This document shows positions 34,601 through 64,000 of a stretch of DNA of 64,000 bases, in pieces. The translations under genes and the position numbers were made by a program. The notes beneath the pieces were generated by a model. That model saw nothing but the letters and a program-made list of their open reading frames with translations. It was not told the origin of the DNA and did no database searches. Numbering within the stretch: position 1 is the first letter of the stretch; each line of letters opens with the position of its first letter. Source of the stretch: Gordius sp. MW1 (lineage: Eukaryota; Nematomorpha; Gordioida; Gordea; Gordiidae); the NCBI GenBank assembly GCA_964036665.1, contig OZ038532.1:18689037-18753036 (forward strand). The letters are read 5' to 3'.

Positions 34601-37600
34601 CTTTGGCAAAGCCCAGTTTCGATAATTTTTAGTAGCCTATAGCGCCTTGATACGGTGACTCTAGGAAGCTAAACCGTAAGTGGTGGGTGTAAAGGTTGGC
34701 GTTTGGGCGGTATAAATTAAATTTTTTGATATAAACAGTTCAACTTTAAACATTACTATGACACTTGTGCTAATATGCATTTTTGTTCGTTTAATTAATT
34801 ATTGATTTTTATACGAACTCTTTAGTTTGTAAAAGTAATGTGGGTAGAGAGGTAAAAAGAGGGTACAAAATGGACTTTATAGCAAAAGTGACCGTCGTTA
34901 TCAATTTCACGCGTTAGGAAATCTAAATAAGGCGGCTAGTGCAAAAAAATCAATTTTACTTCCCAAATTCATCCATTCTTAGGCCCTAGGGATTAATTAA
35001 ATATATTGGCATACGCAGTCGTCTGTCTAACTATCTATACCCCTACTTGTATATTCAATATTATATTCCGCCCTTAAAGTTGATAGGGACATGGGCTTAG
35101 TCATGGGGGGGGCAGGGAGGGGCGACTGCCACCCTCTATATCCAAAAAGTTGTTAAAAATTATGGCTAAAATTTCTAAAAATGATCATTTGCCCCTCCCT
35201 AAATCATTATTACCCCCTCTAATTTCAATGCTGGCTACGCCCATGTTAAGGGAGGGGAAGTTAAGTAATAATTTTTCCAGTAATTTTGCTAAATAGATAG
35301 GTTAGTGTTTATTTGTTTTTGCGCCCGTCCCTGCCTTCGCGCGTATGTTAATGGATTTAATCGGGTTGACAATTGTGGGTTTATTTGAAAGATGTGGGTG
35401 GACTGTAGAAATGAGGAAAATTAAATTACTTGCCAGTTTAAAAAAGCACTTAACAATTTGACCGCAGACGGAGCACCAGTGTAAAGTTTTATTTTGATTT
35501 AGCTCGACCCGACTATACCATATTTTGTCGCAAGCTTGACCCGAAAGTCGATTTGGTTCGTTCTCGACGATTTTCATTAGTCTTAAATCAACAAAAATAT
35601 ATACATTATAAAAATCTCATTGAGCCGAATTGCCTAAATCTTGTTATGGTGCTGGTTCAGGCCCCCTCGAAAATCTAAATTTAGGCTAGTTGCCTTGCTT
35701 TCTGGTCTACGGTTCAAGTCACGCCTACGGCTATATTCTTGGATAGAAAATATAAACCATCGTTAACATAGCTGTCGTCAGCCTTGGATTGATTTGACCC
35801 CTTTAAAATTATATATCCAGTCCCAGGGTTTCCCGTCCAATATTTGCAGTTTTTTTCTTACCGAGTATTAAAGGCTGGATTGGCTACTGTTTTGTAATGA
35901 CCCTAAGCTCAGTTAATTAAATGTTGACGTAGAGAAAAAGCAAAATATTTATGTGGGCTTCGGACCCGCGACTTTAATTTAGCCGCCATTTTAGAATGTT
36001 TTTATAATCTAGAAATTTTGAGAAAATGTATTATATGTGTTAAAGGTGTAAGGTGTGCAGATTTTAATGGCTTTTTTGGTATTAAATCTCCACTTTGAAT
36101 TTAAGGATTTGATTTGGGTTCATTGGCGTAGCCATGAATGAATTTAGAGAGAAGGGCAATAATAATTTAGGAAGAAGCAATATTATAATTTTTTGAAATT
36201 TTAGCCATAGTTACATCATATTATAGAGATCGAGGGGGGCAGCCGCCCCTTCCGGGTTTATAATTTTAAGATGTTATAAAATTCGCACATTTTTTCGTTT
36301 TTATAATTTTTATCAAGCGGAATATCGTAACAAAGCTATAAAGAATGTAATTTATGGCACAAAGTGATAAATTTTGAAAAAGTTAAAAATTAAGGAAAAA
36401 AATTTCGGTGTTCTTTTAAGTTTTCATCTGATAAAGTGTTTTAACTGTTTAATCTCACTTACGTCCTAAAAGCTTTGTGCACTTATAATTTAACCATACT
36501 GGTTAAATGAAATAATTGAAAATGCTACTGATAAAAATTGATTTTTTTTCTCGTATTTTAGTCGTTGGATAGTACGCGAAACATGATGGTGATGTGCGAA
36601 GAGGTAAATATTAATTATTATTATTTATAAACTAATAAAAGTTCATCTAATATATTACTTTTATGAGATTTATTAACAGGAGCATCAGAGGGAGTTAAAA
36701 AATAATTATAATTATTATAATAATATTTCGTCCTATTCAAGGACATCTTCAGATTAAAACAAAACGGAATTGATAAATAAAATAAAATAATACAATTAAA
36801 TGGAACGTTCTATAGTAGGTAGGTTAGATTTTATTTTTTGCGTGAGTTAAAGTGAGGGACAATTTAATTGATATGCAATTTATACTTGTAACGTTTTTGA
36901 GCAATGTTTTCCTAAAATTGACTCTCGAATTGGATATTTTGAAACAATACTATAATTTCAGTCAAAGATTGTATATGTATATAATTATATGAATTTAGGC
37001 TTTATAACTCAAAAAATTGTTTTAGTTTAAGGAAATAAACTTTATGATACACTATTTGGCCTTTTCTGTGAAATTTGTTATAAAATAGGGGAACTTGTAG
37101 GTTAAAATATGTTTGTTTAGAGCAAAGATGCCGGTATCCGTACGTTGGTCATGTTGGACGAGCAAGGAGGTAATTTGATTGAAAATGTTTATCGATAAAT
37201 CAGGAAACTATGTAAAAAACGAATAATAGTTAAATAAATTGACAAAGCAAGTTTTTTGTCCAAATTATGCTATTTTAGAGAGCTTGGTTTTGCCCAAATT
37301 AACAGTTTAGCCAATTCGTTCTCCCAATAAAAACGACGATTTCATTATTTTTAAATGATTGAAAAATGGGCGGGATCCGGCTAAGTTATTTCTTTGCAAA
37401 AGATCTCACATGTTAACCTATTGTGTCAGTCGTATAAATATTGTGTCTTTAGCGCTAATAAATCCATAATTTTTTATCCAGGCCCGAAATCGACTTGATG
37501 ACATGATAATATTCAAGTTATTCTTAGCCACGTTTTTTCAACAAGGAGCAATGTTTTGTCCATTTTATCACTGTTACAAATATTAAACTCAGAAAACTAG

Positions 37601-40600
37601 AAAGTTTATAACTAAATTTTGGCCTCAGATGAGCGCGTTTTAGGAAGCCACGCATGAATTTAGTTTAGAAAACAGGAATCTTAGTTTAAAAAGCACCTCT
37701 ATTCAATTTCCTATTAAAATTATACTTTTATTTTTCAATTGTAGAACAAATGGACCGTATAGAAGAAGGCATGGACCAAATCAATACGGATATGCGGGAG
37801 GCGGAAAAAAATTTGACCGGCTTGGAAAAATTTTGCGGGCTTTGTCTGTGTCCTTTCAGCAAGTAAACTTCATATCATAAACGCGAGTTCAGGTTGAGCA
37901 CACTAAAAGTAGAACCGTTGTTTACATTTAAAAACGACCTGTCTTCCAATTTATAATAAAAAGATTATGTCAAAACGGTTACAATTGTGTTGAATTCAAC
38001 TTTTGAGATTTGGAATTATTGTGTTTGGTATATATGCTTGATCAGCAAACATGAAAAATTTTGAGGTATTTTTACGTATACAAATTGTTCACAAATGAAC
38101 TAAAGCAAACTAAACGCGCCTAACACCAGCATTCGAGGTCGACTTTTCAAGCATAAACCCAAATTTATTTTTTACAAAGATTTTTATTAGGAATTATGCC
38201 TTTTTTTTTGGAAATTTCAATTTTTTACCCTTTGAGTTATTAAATAAACCCCAATTTAGTTTTAAAATATATTTAAAGTGTTTCGACGCACTAAATGCTT
38301 GAATCTTTTTATGTCTGCCCTTGATTAAAAATAATTGTGAAACCATGATACCCACCTTTTTCACACACCATATAAATAAATAATAAATCAAGATTTACTG
38401 AGCGGAAAAAATTTTACAAAGTGAATTGATCGAAATTTACCCTTTTTATTTTATAAAATTTTGCAGGAAAAATTTTGAGAAAGGTTCGGAGTACGAAAAG
38501 ACGTGGAAAGCCTCGGAAGATGGCAAAATAGCAGCCGGTCAACTTAGAGTTAGCGACGAAAGGAATGGAACTGGGCCCGCTTCTGGTTATATCGTTAGGT
38601 TTAACATCTTAAATGTTCCGGTCTAAATTGCATTAGTTCTATTTGCAGGGAACAAAATATTTACGCTTCTTTTTTTGTTGCTTGCTGCCATGGGCATAGC
38701 CAAGGGGTGGAAGGTAGGGGCGGCTGCCCCTCTCTAAGTTGTTTTTTTTTTAATTTAATAATATGGCTAAAATTTCAAAAAATTATTTTTTTGCCTCTCC
38801 CTAAATTATTATTGCCCCCTTCTAAGTTCAATCCTGGCTACGCCCATGCTTGCTGCTGAGTTTTGTTTTAATATAATATACATTTTAATTTGTTCGCATC
38901 ACAAATGACCTAACCATAATGACTTTTGCGAAATTTTGCTCGCGATTTTATTAGCTATCGCCCTAGAATTTTCTTAGGCTCAATACTTTTGATCGATTTT
39001 GCGAAATTAAAAATAATTGCCGACCATATTAAAATTGGCGCCAAGTTTTATAAAAGCAGTTTTAATTGTTAAACGTTGATGCTCTTTCAATTTGACATCT
39101 AAATAAATAGTAATTTGTCTTCGTTAAGGGCTCATTTATTCGAATCTTGTAAAAATTAGCGTGAATTTTGCTTAAATAAAGCACTGTTTATAAAACCAAC
39201 AATGTTTGGGTAAAGTGACAATTCGTCTTTGCGTCTCAAAAATTGCTCTATGTGTGTTGAGTGCTACACCTAGTACTTTTTGATCCGCCGCTAATATTTT
39301 AGCTTGTTAAAATCTGTCAATTTTTAAATTTAGTTTTTTTTAATTCAATATATTCTATTTTCTATTTACGATTGGTATTATCGATCTCTAGCTTAAAATA
39401 TTTCACTATTTCAAGAAAGGACCTAATGATAGTAAGAATCATCTACTAATACTTAATTATATTTGATTATCGTTCTCAAAGCAATAATTTTTTAATATCT
39501 TATTCTTTTCAGTCAGCCATAGATCAGTCGCCTCTTTTAAATACCATTATTCGTTTAATTATATACTACCAAATTAATGCTGGCAAGGGGTGTGCTTTTA
39601 TCATTGATATTTATACTAGCATTAACGTTTATAATAAAAGCACACATTTTTTCTGTGAGTAAAGCCATAGCTATTAAAATTACTACTGATAAAACGGTTC
39701 AAATGAACTATGTTAATTTATATGCGCTTTCATTTGTTTTTATCGTTTACCCCGACAGAATAACCAATGATGCGCGTGAGGATGAAATGGAAGAGAATAT
39801 TGAACAAGTGAGTGGTATGGTGGGCAACTTGAGGAACATGGCAATCGATATGGGTAGTGAAATTGAATCCCAAAATCGACAAGTTGACAGAATCAATCAA
39901 AAGGTTTGTTCAAATGATATTTAATTAGAATTTTATACTGGAAGTTAGAATCTGAAACCGCACCTAGCTTATTATAATTGCCATTCTTTTGCTAGTGCTT
40001 ATAAATAAAATCTTTTTATATCGTATTAACCCTTAAAATGTTGGTAGGAATTACAAGTTAATATGACCCATGTGATTTAAGTACGAAAAATCAATTATTT
40101 AAGGTTTGAAAAAAGACTTTAGATTAACTTGATTTAATTAGATCATATATTAATTAATGTGTTTTGCCTGCGGTTGGTACCAAAATGTTGGGTTAACACC
40201 TTAATCTGATACTGTACAACTGGCCCGATGACCTTAAGAACTTCACGTTTAACTGCCCTTAAAATTACGTATAGGCCAAATCATTTGTGTAGAATGCTAT
40301 TATAAGAGCACTATTTAAACATTTTGTAGTTTTGGAATTTAAATAGTCTTTAAGGAGGTTTGGTTAGATAAAATTAAGCTTTATTTTGCCTTTTTAGCCA
40401 TCCCTCAACGTTCTAGACCCACTAGATTTAAAGTCAGATCCATTATATTTAGTTATTGACGGCGGCTATAAAAAGCTATAATACAGCGCACTGTTTGTTA
40501 CTTTTAAAATTACTACGTTTATTTTATATTCACCTTTTCCAAAATTTCTAGGCATCTTCCAACGAATCTCGCATCGAACAAGCCAATATGCGGGCGGCTA

Positions 40601-40617
40601 AGATATTGAAAAACTGA
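28552..40617 (+). CDS. SNAP25: SNAP-25, synaptosomal t-SNARE (complete, 7 exons, 207 aa)
   Basis: The coding exons are 28552-28623, 36562-36603, 37121-37169, 37745-37862, 38467-38598, 39759-39903 and 40552-40617. They join with matching phases into 207 codons, against about 206 in vertebrates. The product is a Qb/Qc SNARE of the plasma membrane that pairs with syntaxin and synaptobrevin to fuse synaptic vesicles. The first SNARE helix has the zero-layer Gln in [16 protein letters not shown] (residue 53). The second has it in SQNRQVDRI (residue 176). The linker carries three cysteines (85, 88, 90; KFCGLCLCP), the palmitoylation anchor; a fourth, at residue 92 in vertebrates, is Phe here. The ATG lies in a good context (GACACCATGA). 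Intron 1 is 7.9 kb and full of transposons. No duplicated alternative linker exon was seen. A possible AATAAA lies at 40930. Confidence 0.97.
28811..28982. mobile_element. MITE, TAGTGTTG family, SNAP-25 intron 1
   Basis: Starts near TGCTGTAAAAACGGCTGG, ends with TTTAACAACACTA, and contains GTTTAGTCGACTAAAACC. Its flanks show no clear duplication. The left terminus is diverged. Confidence 0.6.
29727..30103 (-). pseudogene. RTE-like LINE 3' fragment, SNAP-25 intron 1
   Basis: The - strand reads [20 protein letters not shown] and [10 protein letters not shown], followed by a shifted [12 protein letters not shown] part. This is the C-terminal end of the same LINE family as 13590-15314, a 5'-truncated dead insertion. 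Confidence 0.75.
30319..30525. mobile_element. MITE, TAGTGTTG family, SNAP-25 intron 1
   Basis: 207 bp from TAGTGTTGTAAAAACGGC to CCGTTTTTACAACACTT. Flanks GTATGAAA and GAATGATA match at 6 of 8 positions. Confidence 0.75.
30959..31592. mobile_element. hAT-like element, CAGGCGCGTAGCC family, SNAP-25 intron 1
   Basis: 634 bp from CAGGTACGTAGCCAGG to CCTTGGCTACGCGCCTG. Flanking 8-mers GTTAGACC (30951-30958) and ATTAAACC (31593-31600) match at 6 of 8. There is no transposase inside. Confidence 0.75.
32964..33190 (+). other. Unassigned open frame with a donor-like end in SNAP-25 intron 1
   Basis: A GC-richer 75-codon frame (Ser/Pro-rich start, then [19 protein letters not shown]) runs into AAG|GTAAGG, a good donor. 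I do not recognise the protein. It could be an unrelated nested or cryptic exon, or part of a decayed element. Surrounding stretches 31593-32960 and 33200-33960 show nothing else. Confidence 0.2.
33965..34088. mobile_element. Short MITE, CATGGGCGTAGCC family, SNAP-25 intron 1
   Basis: 124 bp from CATGGGCGTAGTTAGC to TTGGCTACGCCCATG, an internally deleted member. No clear target duplication. Confidence 0.7.
35090..35245. mobile_element. MITE, CATGGGCGTAGCC family, SNAP-25 intron 1
   Basis: 156 bp from CATGGGCTTAGTCATGG to CTGGCTACGCCCATG. Flanks GATAGGGA and TTAAGGGA share 5 of 8 positions. Confidence 0.7.
36121..36252. mobile_element. Truncated MITE, CATGGGCGTAGCC family, SNAP-25 intron 1
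   Basis: Starts CATTGGCGTAGCCATG and reaches the GGGGGCAGCCGCCCC block, but lacks the right terminus. Confidence 0.6.
36562..36603 (+). CDS. SNAP25: SNAP-25 exon 2
   Basis: 14 codons, [14 protein letters not shown], between a TTTTAG acceptor and a GAG|GTAAAT donor, phase 0 on both sides. Confidence 0.95.
37121..37169 (+). CDS. SNAP25: SNAP-25 exon 3
   Basis: [16 protein letters not shown] plus one base; it carries the Qb zero-layer Gln. Acceptor GTTTAG, donor GGAG|GTAATT, phase 1. Confidence 0.95.
37745..37862 (+). CDS. SNAP25: SNAP-25 exon 4
   Basis: Completes the Qb helix ([20 protein letters not shown], then KNLTGLEK) and encodes the cysteine cluster [10 protein letters not shown]. Acceptor ATTGTAG, donor CAA|GTAAAC, phase 2. 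Confidence 0.95.
38467..38598 (+). CDS. SNAP25: SNAP-25 exon 5 (linker)
   Basis: Encodes the linker [20 protein letters not shown] to GPASGYIV. Acceptor TTGCAG, donor TTAG|GTTTAA, phase 2. Confidence 0.93.
38689..38848. mobile_element. MITE with perfect 8-bp target duplication, SNAP-25 intron 5
   Basis: 160 bp from CATGGGCATAGCCAAGG to CTGGCTACGCCCATG, flanked on both sides by CTTGCTGC (38681-38688 and 38849-38856). The exact duplication fixes the ends of the CATGGGCGTAGCC family and indicates hAT-type transposition. Confidence 0.88.
39759..39903 (+). CDS. SNAP25: SNAP-25 exon 6
   Basis: Encodes [20 protein letters not shown] to RQVDRINQK, the Qc SNARE helix. Acceptor CCGACAG, donor AAG|GTTTGT, phase 0. 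The open frame upstream (39577-39758) is intronic. Confidence 0.95.
40552..40617 (+). CDS. SNAP25: SNAP-25 exon 7 and stop
   Basis: 21 codons, [20 protein letters not shown] then N and TGA. Acceptor TTCTAG. The ending matches the short C-terminal tail of the family. Confidence 0.95.
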   Translation, partial: ASSNESRIEQANMRAAKILKN

Positions 40618-41496
40618 AGAAATCATGCGATTTCCTTCTATATTACATCGTAAAACTCTTAACCAAAGAAGATGTATTCTCATTAAACTCGAAGCCATAG
40701 GACCAAACACCCCAAGAAACATTCCTTGCCCCCCCCCCCCTTAACCCATCTTCTTTTCTTCATTTAAACTCGCGCGTTTTTACTTTTATTAATTTGGTTT
40801 TTACCACAAATTTTATGCCTTCGAGACGTGTTAAAGTATCTTCCACGGGGTCATTATAGCAATATCTCACGTCGCCCTTACCCTTCTAATGTTTTCAACT
40901 AGCAAAATTTCATATATTAGCGACCTAAAAATAAACTATCTTCAAACTACACTTTAAATTTTTGCGGAAACAACAATTATATTGTGGAAACTTTTTCGAA
41001 ACTGTTGTAAATATACCATCAATAAGGCTTCTAGCCATCTTATAAATTTTGCTTAACGACTTAAGAATTTGTACAGCATCTTTAGTATATAGAACAAATA
41101 TCGCGCGTGTAAATCCGCTAAGTTTACCTATTTATGTCTATCTTTCTCGCCCATTTTAAGTTATGTTTAGCTTCGCGCTTATATTGTTATCCTCGTAATG
41201 AGTTATAATAGTGATGTGAAGATGGTTTATATTATGTACTTCATAGGTCGATGTTTTAGGAATTTCTTAGTTAATATAGAAAAATTCACAAGGTAGTCTT
41301 TACACTTCATTGGTAAAATATTATTAGTCAGGTCACTTTTATTCCTCTAAAATTTAATTTACAATTGGCATCCGATCTTAAATTTTTTACTTTTTTGTTA
41401 TATTTGTACACAAAAATTTATTAAAGTTTATTTGATACCTTCTTAGGTAATGGCCAAGTTTTCAAAGTTGCCGAAAAGTAAAATGGACGTTATACT

Positions 41497-41634
41497 CATG
41501 GGCTTAGCCAAGGTCTAAATCAACAAATTCCTCAAAATTCAATATAATTAAGGCATAAATTTTAATAAATTATTATTTTGCCCCTTCTAAAGCATTATTT
41601 CCCCCCTCTAGTTCCAATCCTGGGTAGGCCCATG
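41497..41634. mobile_element. MITE, CATGGGCGTAGCC family, intergenic
   Basis: 138 bp from CATGGGCTTAGCCAAGG to GGGTAGGCCCATG, flanked by GTTATACT and GTTATAAT (7 of 8). Confidence 0.78.
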
Positions 41635-42981
41635 GTTATAATTTAAGAAAATTTTACTGTGGTGTCACTAATCCAGTCATTATATTGATTAGCATAATTA
41701 TGTTTAAGCGAGCCCTACAATAAATTTATTCGCCTAATTCCTTTGCCTTAAAAACTTTTTTTTAGCTCAAACAATACATGTAAGATATACGAAAACGAGT
41801 AAAAATCAAGAATTTATTTTTGATATTTTTCGTTTAAATGGCATGTGTCAGAGAAAGCTTTCCTTTTAAATTTAAATTCCTTATTAGTTTTAGTAAATTC
41901 GCATCAAGTTCCGAGCCTTGAAAATTTTAATGAACGCCGTGATTCACAAAATATATGTGATCATCAGGATGCCTTGCATTAAAACTTCAATGAACGGTTT
42001 TTATACATTTCAACTTACAAAATATCTTAGTGGTTTTTTGCTGTTGATGGGTTAGTTTGATCCTTCAATACGGCCATTAAATTAGAACAAAATTGGACTT
42101 TGCCGCTGTGCGAATAGAGGCTAAAGCTTACTAATATCGAAAATGACAAAAAACTTGCATCTACAGAATCATAGTTGGATTTATACAATAATTTTTCTTT
42201 ATTTTTGTCACAAAAAAGTGTCCAGTATCTTTTATTTCATGTAATATCTTAATAAACAAATTTGTTATTTGCTTTAAATCTTAGTTTCATTAATATTAGT
42301 GAAAAAGGATTACAGAATAATATTTTTTTAACATTTTGAGGACAATGGCTGAAAAAGTTGAGCTTGTTTAGTCGATAAAATCAATTCTATAAATTTTTTG
42401 GCTAAAAAGATGACATGGTAAACACTAACCATAACCTTTGGCCAGATTAAATTTAAAAAAATGAAATTTTTATGATGACCTTAAGGCTATAGGGTAATAT
42501 AAATTAGCAATTTTGATCACTTTATTCGTTTGCCAACATTAGATATTTAATTATAAATAATACATTTTTCCTGAAATAACAACCAGGGGAGATTTAAGCA
42601 TTTTTATGTATGAGGCACATGTGTTGTTTGCTAATAATTGTTTTTAAAGGCATGAAATGTAAATATTCTAAGCCATATTGCTCAAGTATAATATTCCAAT
42701 GTATATACTATATATCAAAAGTTTTTTGATTTTGCCGCTATTTATGAATAAATATAATATATAGGTTTAGCCCAAGATATAAATTCTGATTAAATTCTTA
42801 AGGCTAATCAAAGGCAAAACTTTAAAAGGCGTAGCATTAGGTGAAATATTTGTTAAAGGGTTGCGATATTTCAAATTTCTATTTTGGATTTTTAAAATAT
42901 ATTTTAAATTATTCCTTTCGCGTTCAATTTTTATAAATCTAGTAAGTTGGATGGGAAATATTATCAGAATTTAGTGGGCTC

Positions 42982-43387
42982 CATGGGCGTAGCCAAGGGG
43001 GCAGTGGCGTAAATGAGGGGGGGGGGGCGGGAAATTCCCCCCCCCCTTTTTAATTATTAACTAAATTAAATGGGTTATAATTTTATAGTTTAGTTGCATC
43101 AAAAACTTTAAGGCACTTATAAAAACCTAGAAACATAATATATACATCTAATTATTTTTGACAAAATGCGTTGTTAAAGATTTTTTTGCCAGATTTCCCC
43201 CCCCCCTCGTGAAAATCCTGGCTACGCGCCTGCAAGGGGGGGGGCAGGAAAGGGTGGCTTCCCCCTTCTAAAACCAAAAATGTGTTGAAAGTTAATAAAA
43301 TTATGGCTAAAATTTTAAAAATGATCATTTTGCTCCTCTCTAACTCATTATTGCCCCCCTCTAATCCCAATGCTGGCTAAGCCCACG
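42982..43387. mobile_element. MITE, CATGGGCGTAGCC family, split by another element
   Basis: Left part CATGGGCGTAGCCAAGGGGG at 42982; right part from 43233 to GCTGGCTAAGCCCACG at 43387. Removing the inner element (43002-43232) and one 8-bp repeat gives an ordinary family member. Confidence 0.8.
43002..43232. mobile_element. hAT-like MITE nested in a MITE, perfect 8-bp duplication
   Basis: 231 bp from CAGTGGCGTAAATGAGG to CCTGGCTACGCGCCTG (CAGGCGCGTAGCC family). CAAGGGGG occurs on both sides (42994-43001 and 43233-43240), inside the older MITE. Confidence 0.88.
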
Positions 43388-43389
43388 TT

Positions 43390-45719
43390 TGCCTCTGAAC
43401 ATTGAATTGTAATTCAAAACTTAGCAAATTGATTTTTATTTGTTCTAAAATTTTACAAATTTAAAATTATTAATGTATAAATATAAAAATTATATGGCAA
43501 GTATATATTTGATTTTTTACGAACTTTTATCCACAATAACATTTAAAATACTTAATAATTCACCTTATAGAATTTAATATATAATGTCCTTAAAACTAAA
43601 AATAAAAAATGCGTTATTTGTTGATACTTTAATGATAATAAATTATAAAAAAGTAAAATCTATTATTATATACCAATGCCAAAAATCTAAATATAATTTT
43701 GACAAATCGGAGTATATCTAACCACGTTCTTTAGAGGGGTAGCCTGATATAAATTTGGGGGGGGGGGGGGGTAGGGGAGTTTGGTAATAATTTAGCAATA
43801 AACTATTTTGATATTTTCTGAATTTAAATTCGCTTTTCGTTAAATATACGAGAAATAGGTAATTTTATAACTTTTTATAAAGTTTGAAGTATTTTTTAAC
43901 CTTTTATTTAAAATGTTATTTTCGTCCCTAAAATACATTTATTATGGTTAAAAAATGCGATTATTTTGATAATTTTTTATTTTTACCCATTTAATGAAGT
44001 TAAAAGATAAATTAAGGCGTAGTTTAGACCACATTCCATAGAGGTTCTAAATCATGAAGGGCAAATATTCAGATTTTGCTGCATCGCTTGCAGAAAAGTT
44101 ATAATCAAATTGGCGCTAAACCAATCTAAATTGTTCATTTTGAATCAGAATTCCAAACATTTTTAAAGGAATACATCTGCTGCCTTCAACAAAAGTTATA
44201 CAATTTATAAAAGAAACTAATGGTCAAAAGAGGGAATAAATTTGGAATCAACAACCCAAAACAAATTCTATTAAGTTCTACTAAGTAAAATAACTAATAA
44301 ATGTTTAAAAATACAATGTATAGGTTAGACCGCACTGCTGCTATTTGTATTTTTACGTTTAAAGTCTCTCTAATTTGTAGCGAAGATTTTAGCTAGAGAT
44401 AATTCCCCAATAAAAAATAACATAGATTCCTATCTCCTAGCTAGATCCTAACAGACTCAGGAATGCTAGAAAGAGTGTGTGGGTGCGACGCTACTACTAG
44501 ATAAAGAATCTGAGCTCGAAAATTCTACTTCATCTTAAAACAACTCCGATGCAGAAAGCTTAAAGTTTCTTAGAATTTATTGGATGAGATTACTATGTAT
44601 ATTGCAGAGATAATCTCTAGGACTACCCTAACCCTCCCCCTCCCTCCTATATACACACACCCTAGGGAATCTACCCTGGTCCACCTATCTAATCCACCCC
44701 CTCCCCCCTCCTTTCTTAAAATTGTGCAAATTGATGAATTTTGAACAAATGTTCAAATTTACTAGCACGCATCTCTAGGACGATCGCCTAGTTTTTAACA
44801 TTCAACATTTTATTCCCCCGTCATTCATCGTTAAATCTCTTCGTCGGTTGTTCTAATCTGATCTCTACTATTCATTTTGCCCTCGACCCGCCTGTATCGA
44901 AAATATGTTATATAGCTAATCTACAAAAATAGCCCTCGCCCACGGCCTTACGAAATTTGCCGAACGATAATATTTGAATTTTTGGGATTTTTGTCTTAAT
45001 ATAAAAATTGATGCCTTTATCCTTTTGCCTAACCCAAAATACCTTTTTAAACTCCTGCATCACCCTGAGGTCTAATTCGTTTTATAGTTACGCCCACTCA
45101 AATTAGCACCTTTTATTATTATTATAAGTTAACAAAATCTCAAGCAGATATTCAAGGATATTCTGAAAACTAGAACTTTAAATTTACTATTCGTATGATT
45201 ATTTTTACTTTTCTAAATTCATCAACAGGGTAGGTTTTTTGTAAAGAAGAGTTCCCTAGCTTTTACATAACATGTATAATAATTTATTTCAATTAAATTA
45301 GAACTGTGGTTGGGAAAGTTTGATGTCATAATTTTTACTATTTCATTTACTCAAATAATTATATTATTACCTTAATTATATAATTCGCTTCATAGTTGTT
45401 GTAGTACTTTTAAAGAAATAGATTTATTGTCGGGCCAGTCACATAATTATAATAGTTTTCGTGTTATTAACCCAAACTTGCTCTAACTTTTTTCACTATA
45501 TTCTCATGTAATTACTTTAAAGTAATAAAAAGAAGATTATAATTATTTGTAAGAAGCATTGGTATACAAGTTTTAAACGTTGTATTATGTTTCCCAACAT
45601 TTAATTTTGGATTATAATACACAAAATGTTTTTTATACAACGTTATACATTAAAAATTATTACTTTTTTGCTTCAAATTAAATATTTTTATTATTCCTTG
45701 CAAAATACAGATTGTTACA
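43390..45719. other. Intergenic DNA upstream of the receptor gene
   Basis: AT-rich with pyrimidine-rich patches (about 44630-44720) and homopolymer G runs (43757). I find no gene. Promoter elements for the receptor must lie here but none is convincing. Confidence 0.45.
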
Positions 45720-63885
<18,166 letters not shown>

Positions 63886-64000
63886 TAAAAAAAGTGTCAT
63901 ATATGTGCATACACGAACGATAAATCGTTTTATTATTATAATATTTAATTATATATCCTTATTTAAATATTAATATCTGTTTTAAATTAATTGCTATAAT

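Noticed and set aside
39577..39924. 115-codon membrane-type protein starting [12 protein letters not shown]
   Set aside because: The first half is intron sequence that happens to be open; only 39759-39903 is coding, as SNAP-25 exon 6.

Overview
The window is AT-rich nuclear DNA from an animal. The evidence is two conventional spliced host genes on the + strand, GT-AG introns from 38 bp to about 7.9 kb, and a dense load of eukaryotic transposons. The two genes are SNAP-25 (neuronal t-SNARE, seven exons, 28552-40617, complete) and an ALK/LTK-type receptor tyrosine kinase (45720 to beyond the right edge, 22 exons placed, about 1484 codons in the window). The linker of this SNAP-25 resembles spiralian (mollusc, annelid, flatworm) versions as far as I can recall. 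I would therefore guess a protostome invertebrate, but the sequence alone does not settle the phylum.

Layout. 1-1430: decayed end of a Gypsy-type LTR retrotransposon (integrase, polypurine tract, short 3' LTR). 1944-6102: a 4.2-kb foldback element with arms of about 1.93 and 1.97 kb. 6102-13590: mostly gene-free AT-rich DNA with a GGCCCG-rich repeat, a broken piggyBac transposase, a 70-bp tandem repeat and hAT debris. 13590-18040: an RTE-like LINE on the - strand, split by a 5'-truncated LTR retrotransposon on the + strand. 18100-24720: a composite region with a nearly intact Mutator-like (MULE) transposase gene, a small hAT element in its flank, a 2.5-kb palindrome whose loop holds a tRNA-like sequence, and inverted minisatellite arrays at both outer ends. 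24847-28400: decayed hAT ends and MITEs. 28552-40617: SNAP-25. 40618-45719: intergenic, with nested MITEs. 45720-64000: the ALK-like receptor gene.

The two host genes are unrelated in biochemical role: SNAP-25 drives synaptic vesicle fusion, while the receptor is a single-pass surface kinase with signal peptide, MAM, LDLa, MAM, glycine-rich, EGF-like, transmembrane and kinase parts. What links them is that the introns of both are filled with the same hAT-like MITE families. Target-site duplications of 8 bp, perfect or nearly so, can be read directly for several copies. Seven of 21 receptor introns end in AAG, and several introns are under 55 bp. Both are unusual enough to be a signature of this genome's splicing. 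I see no CRISPR, operon or prokaryotic system; the most novel structures are the foldback elements and the MULE-palindrome composite.
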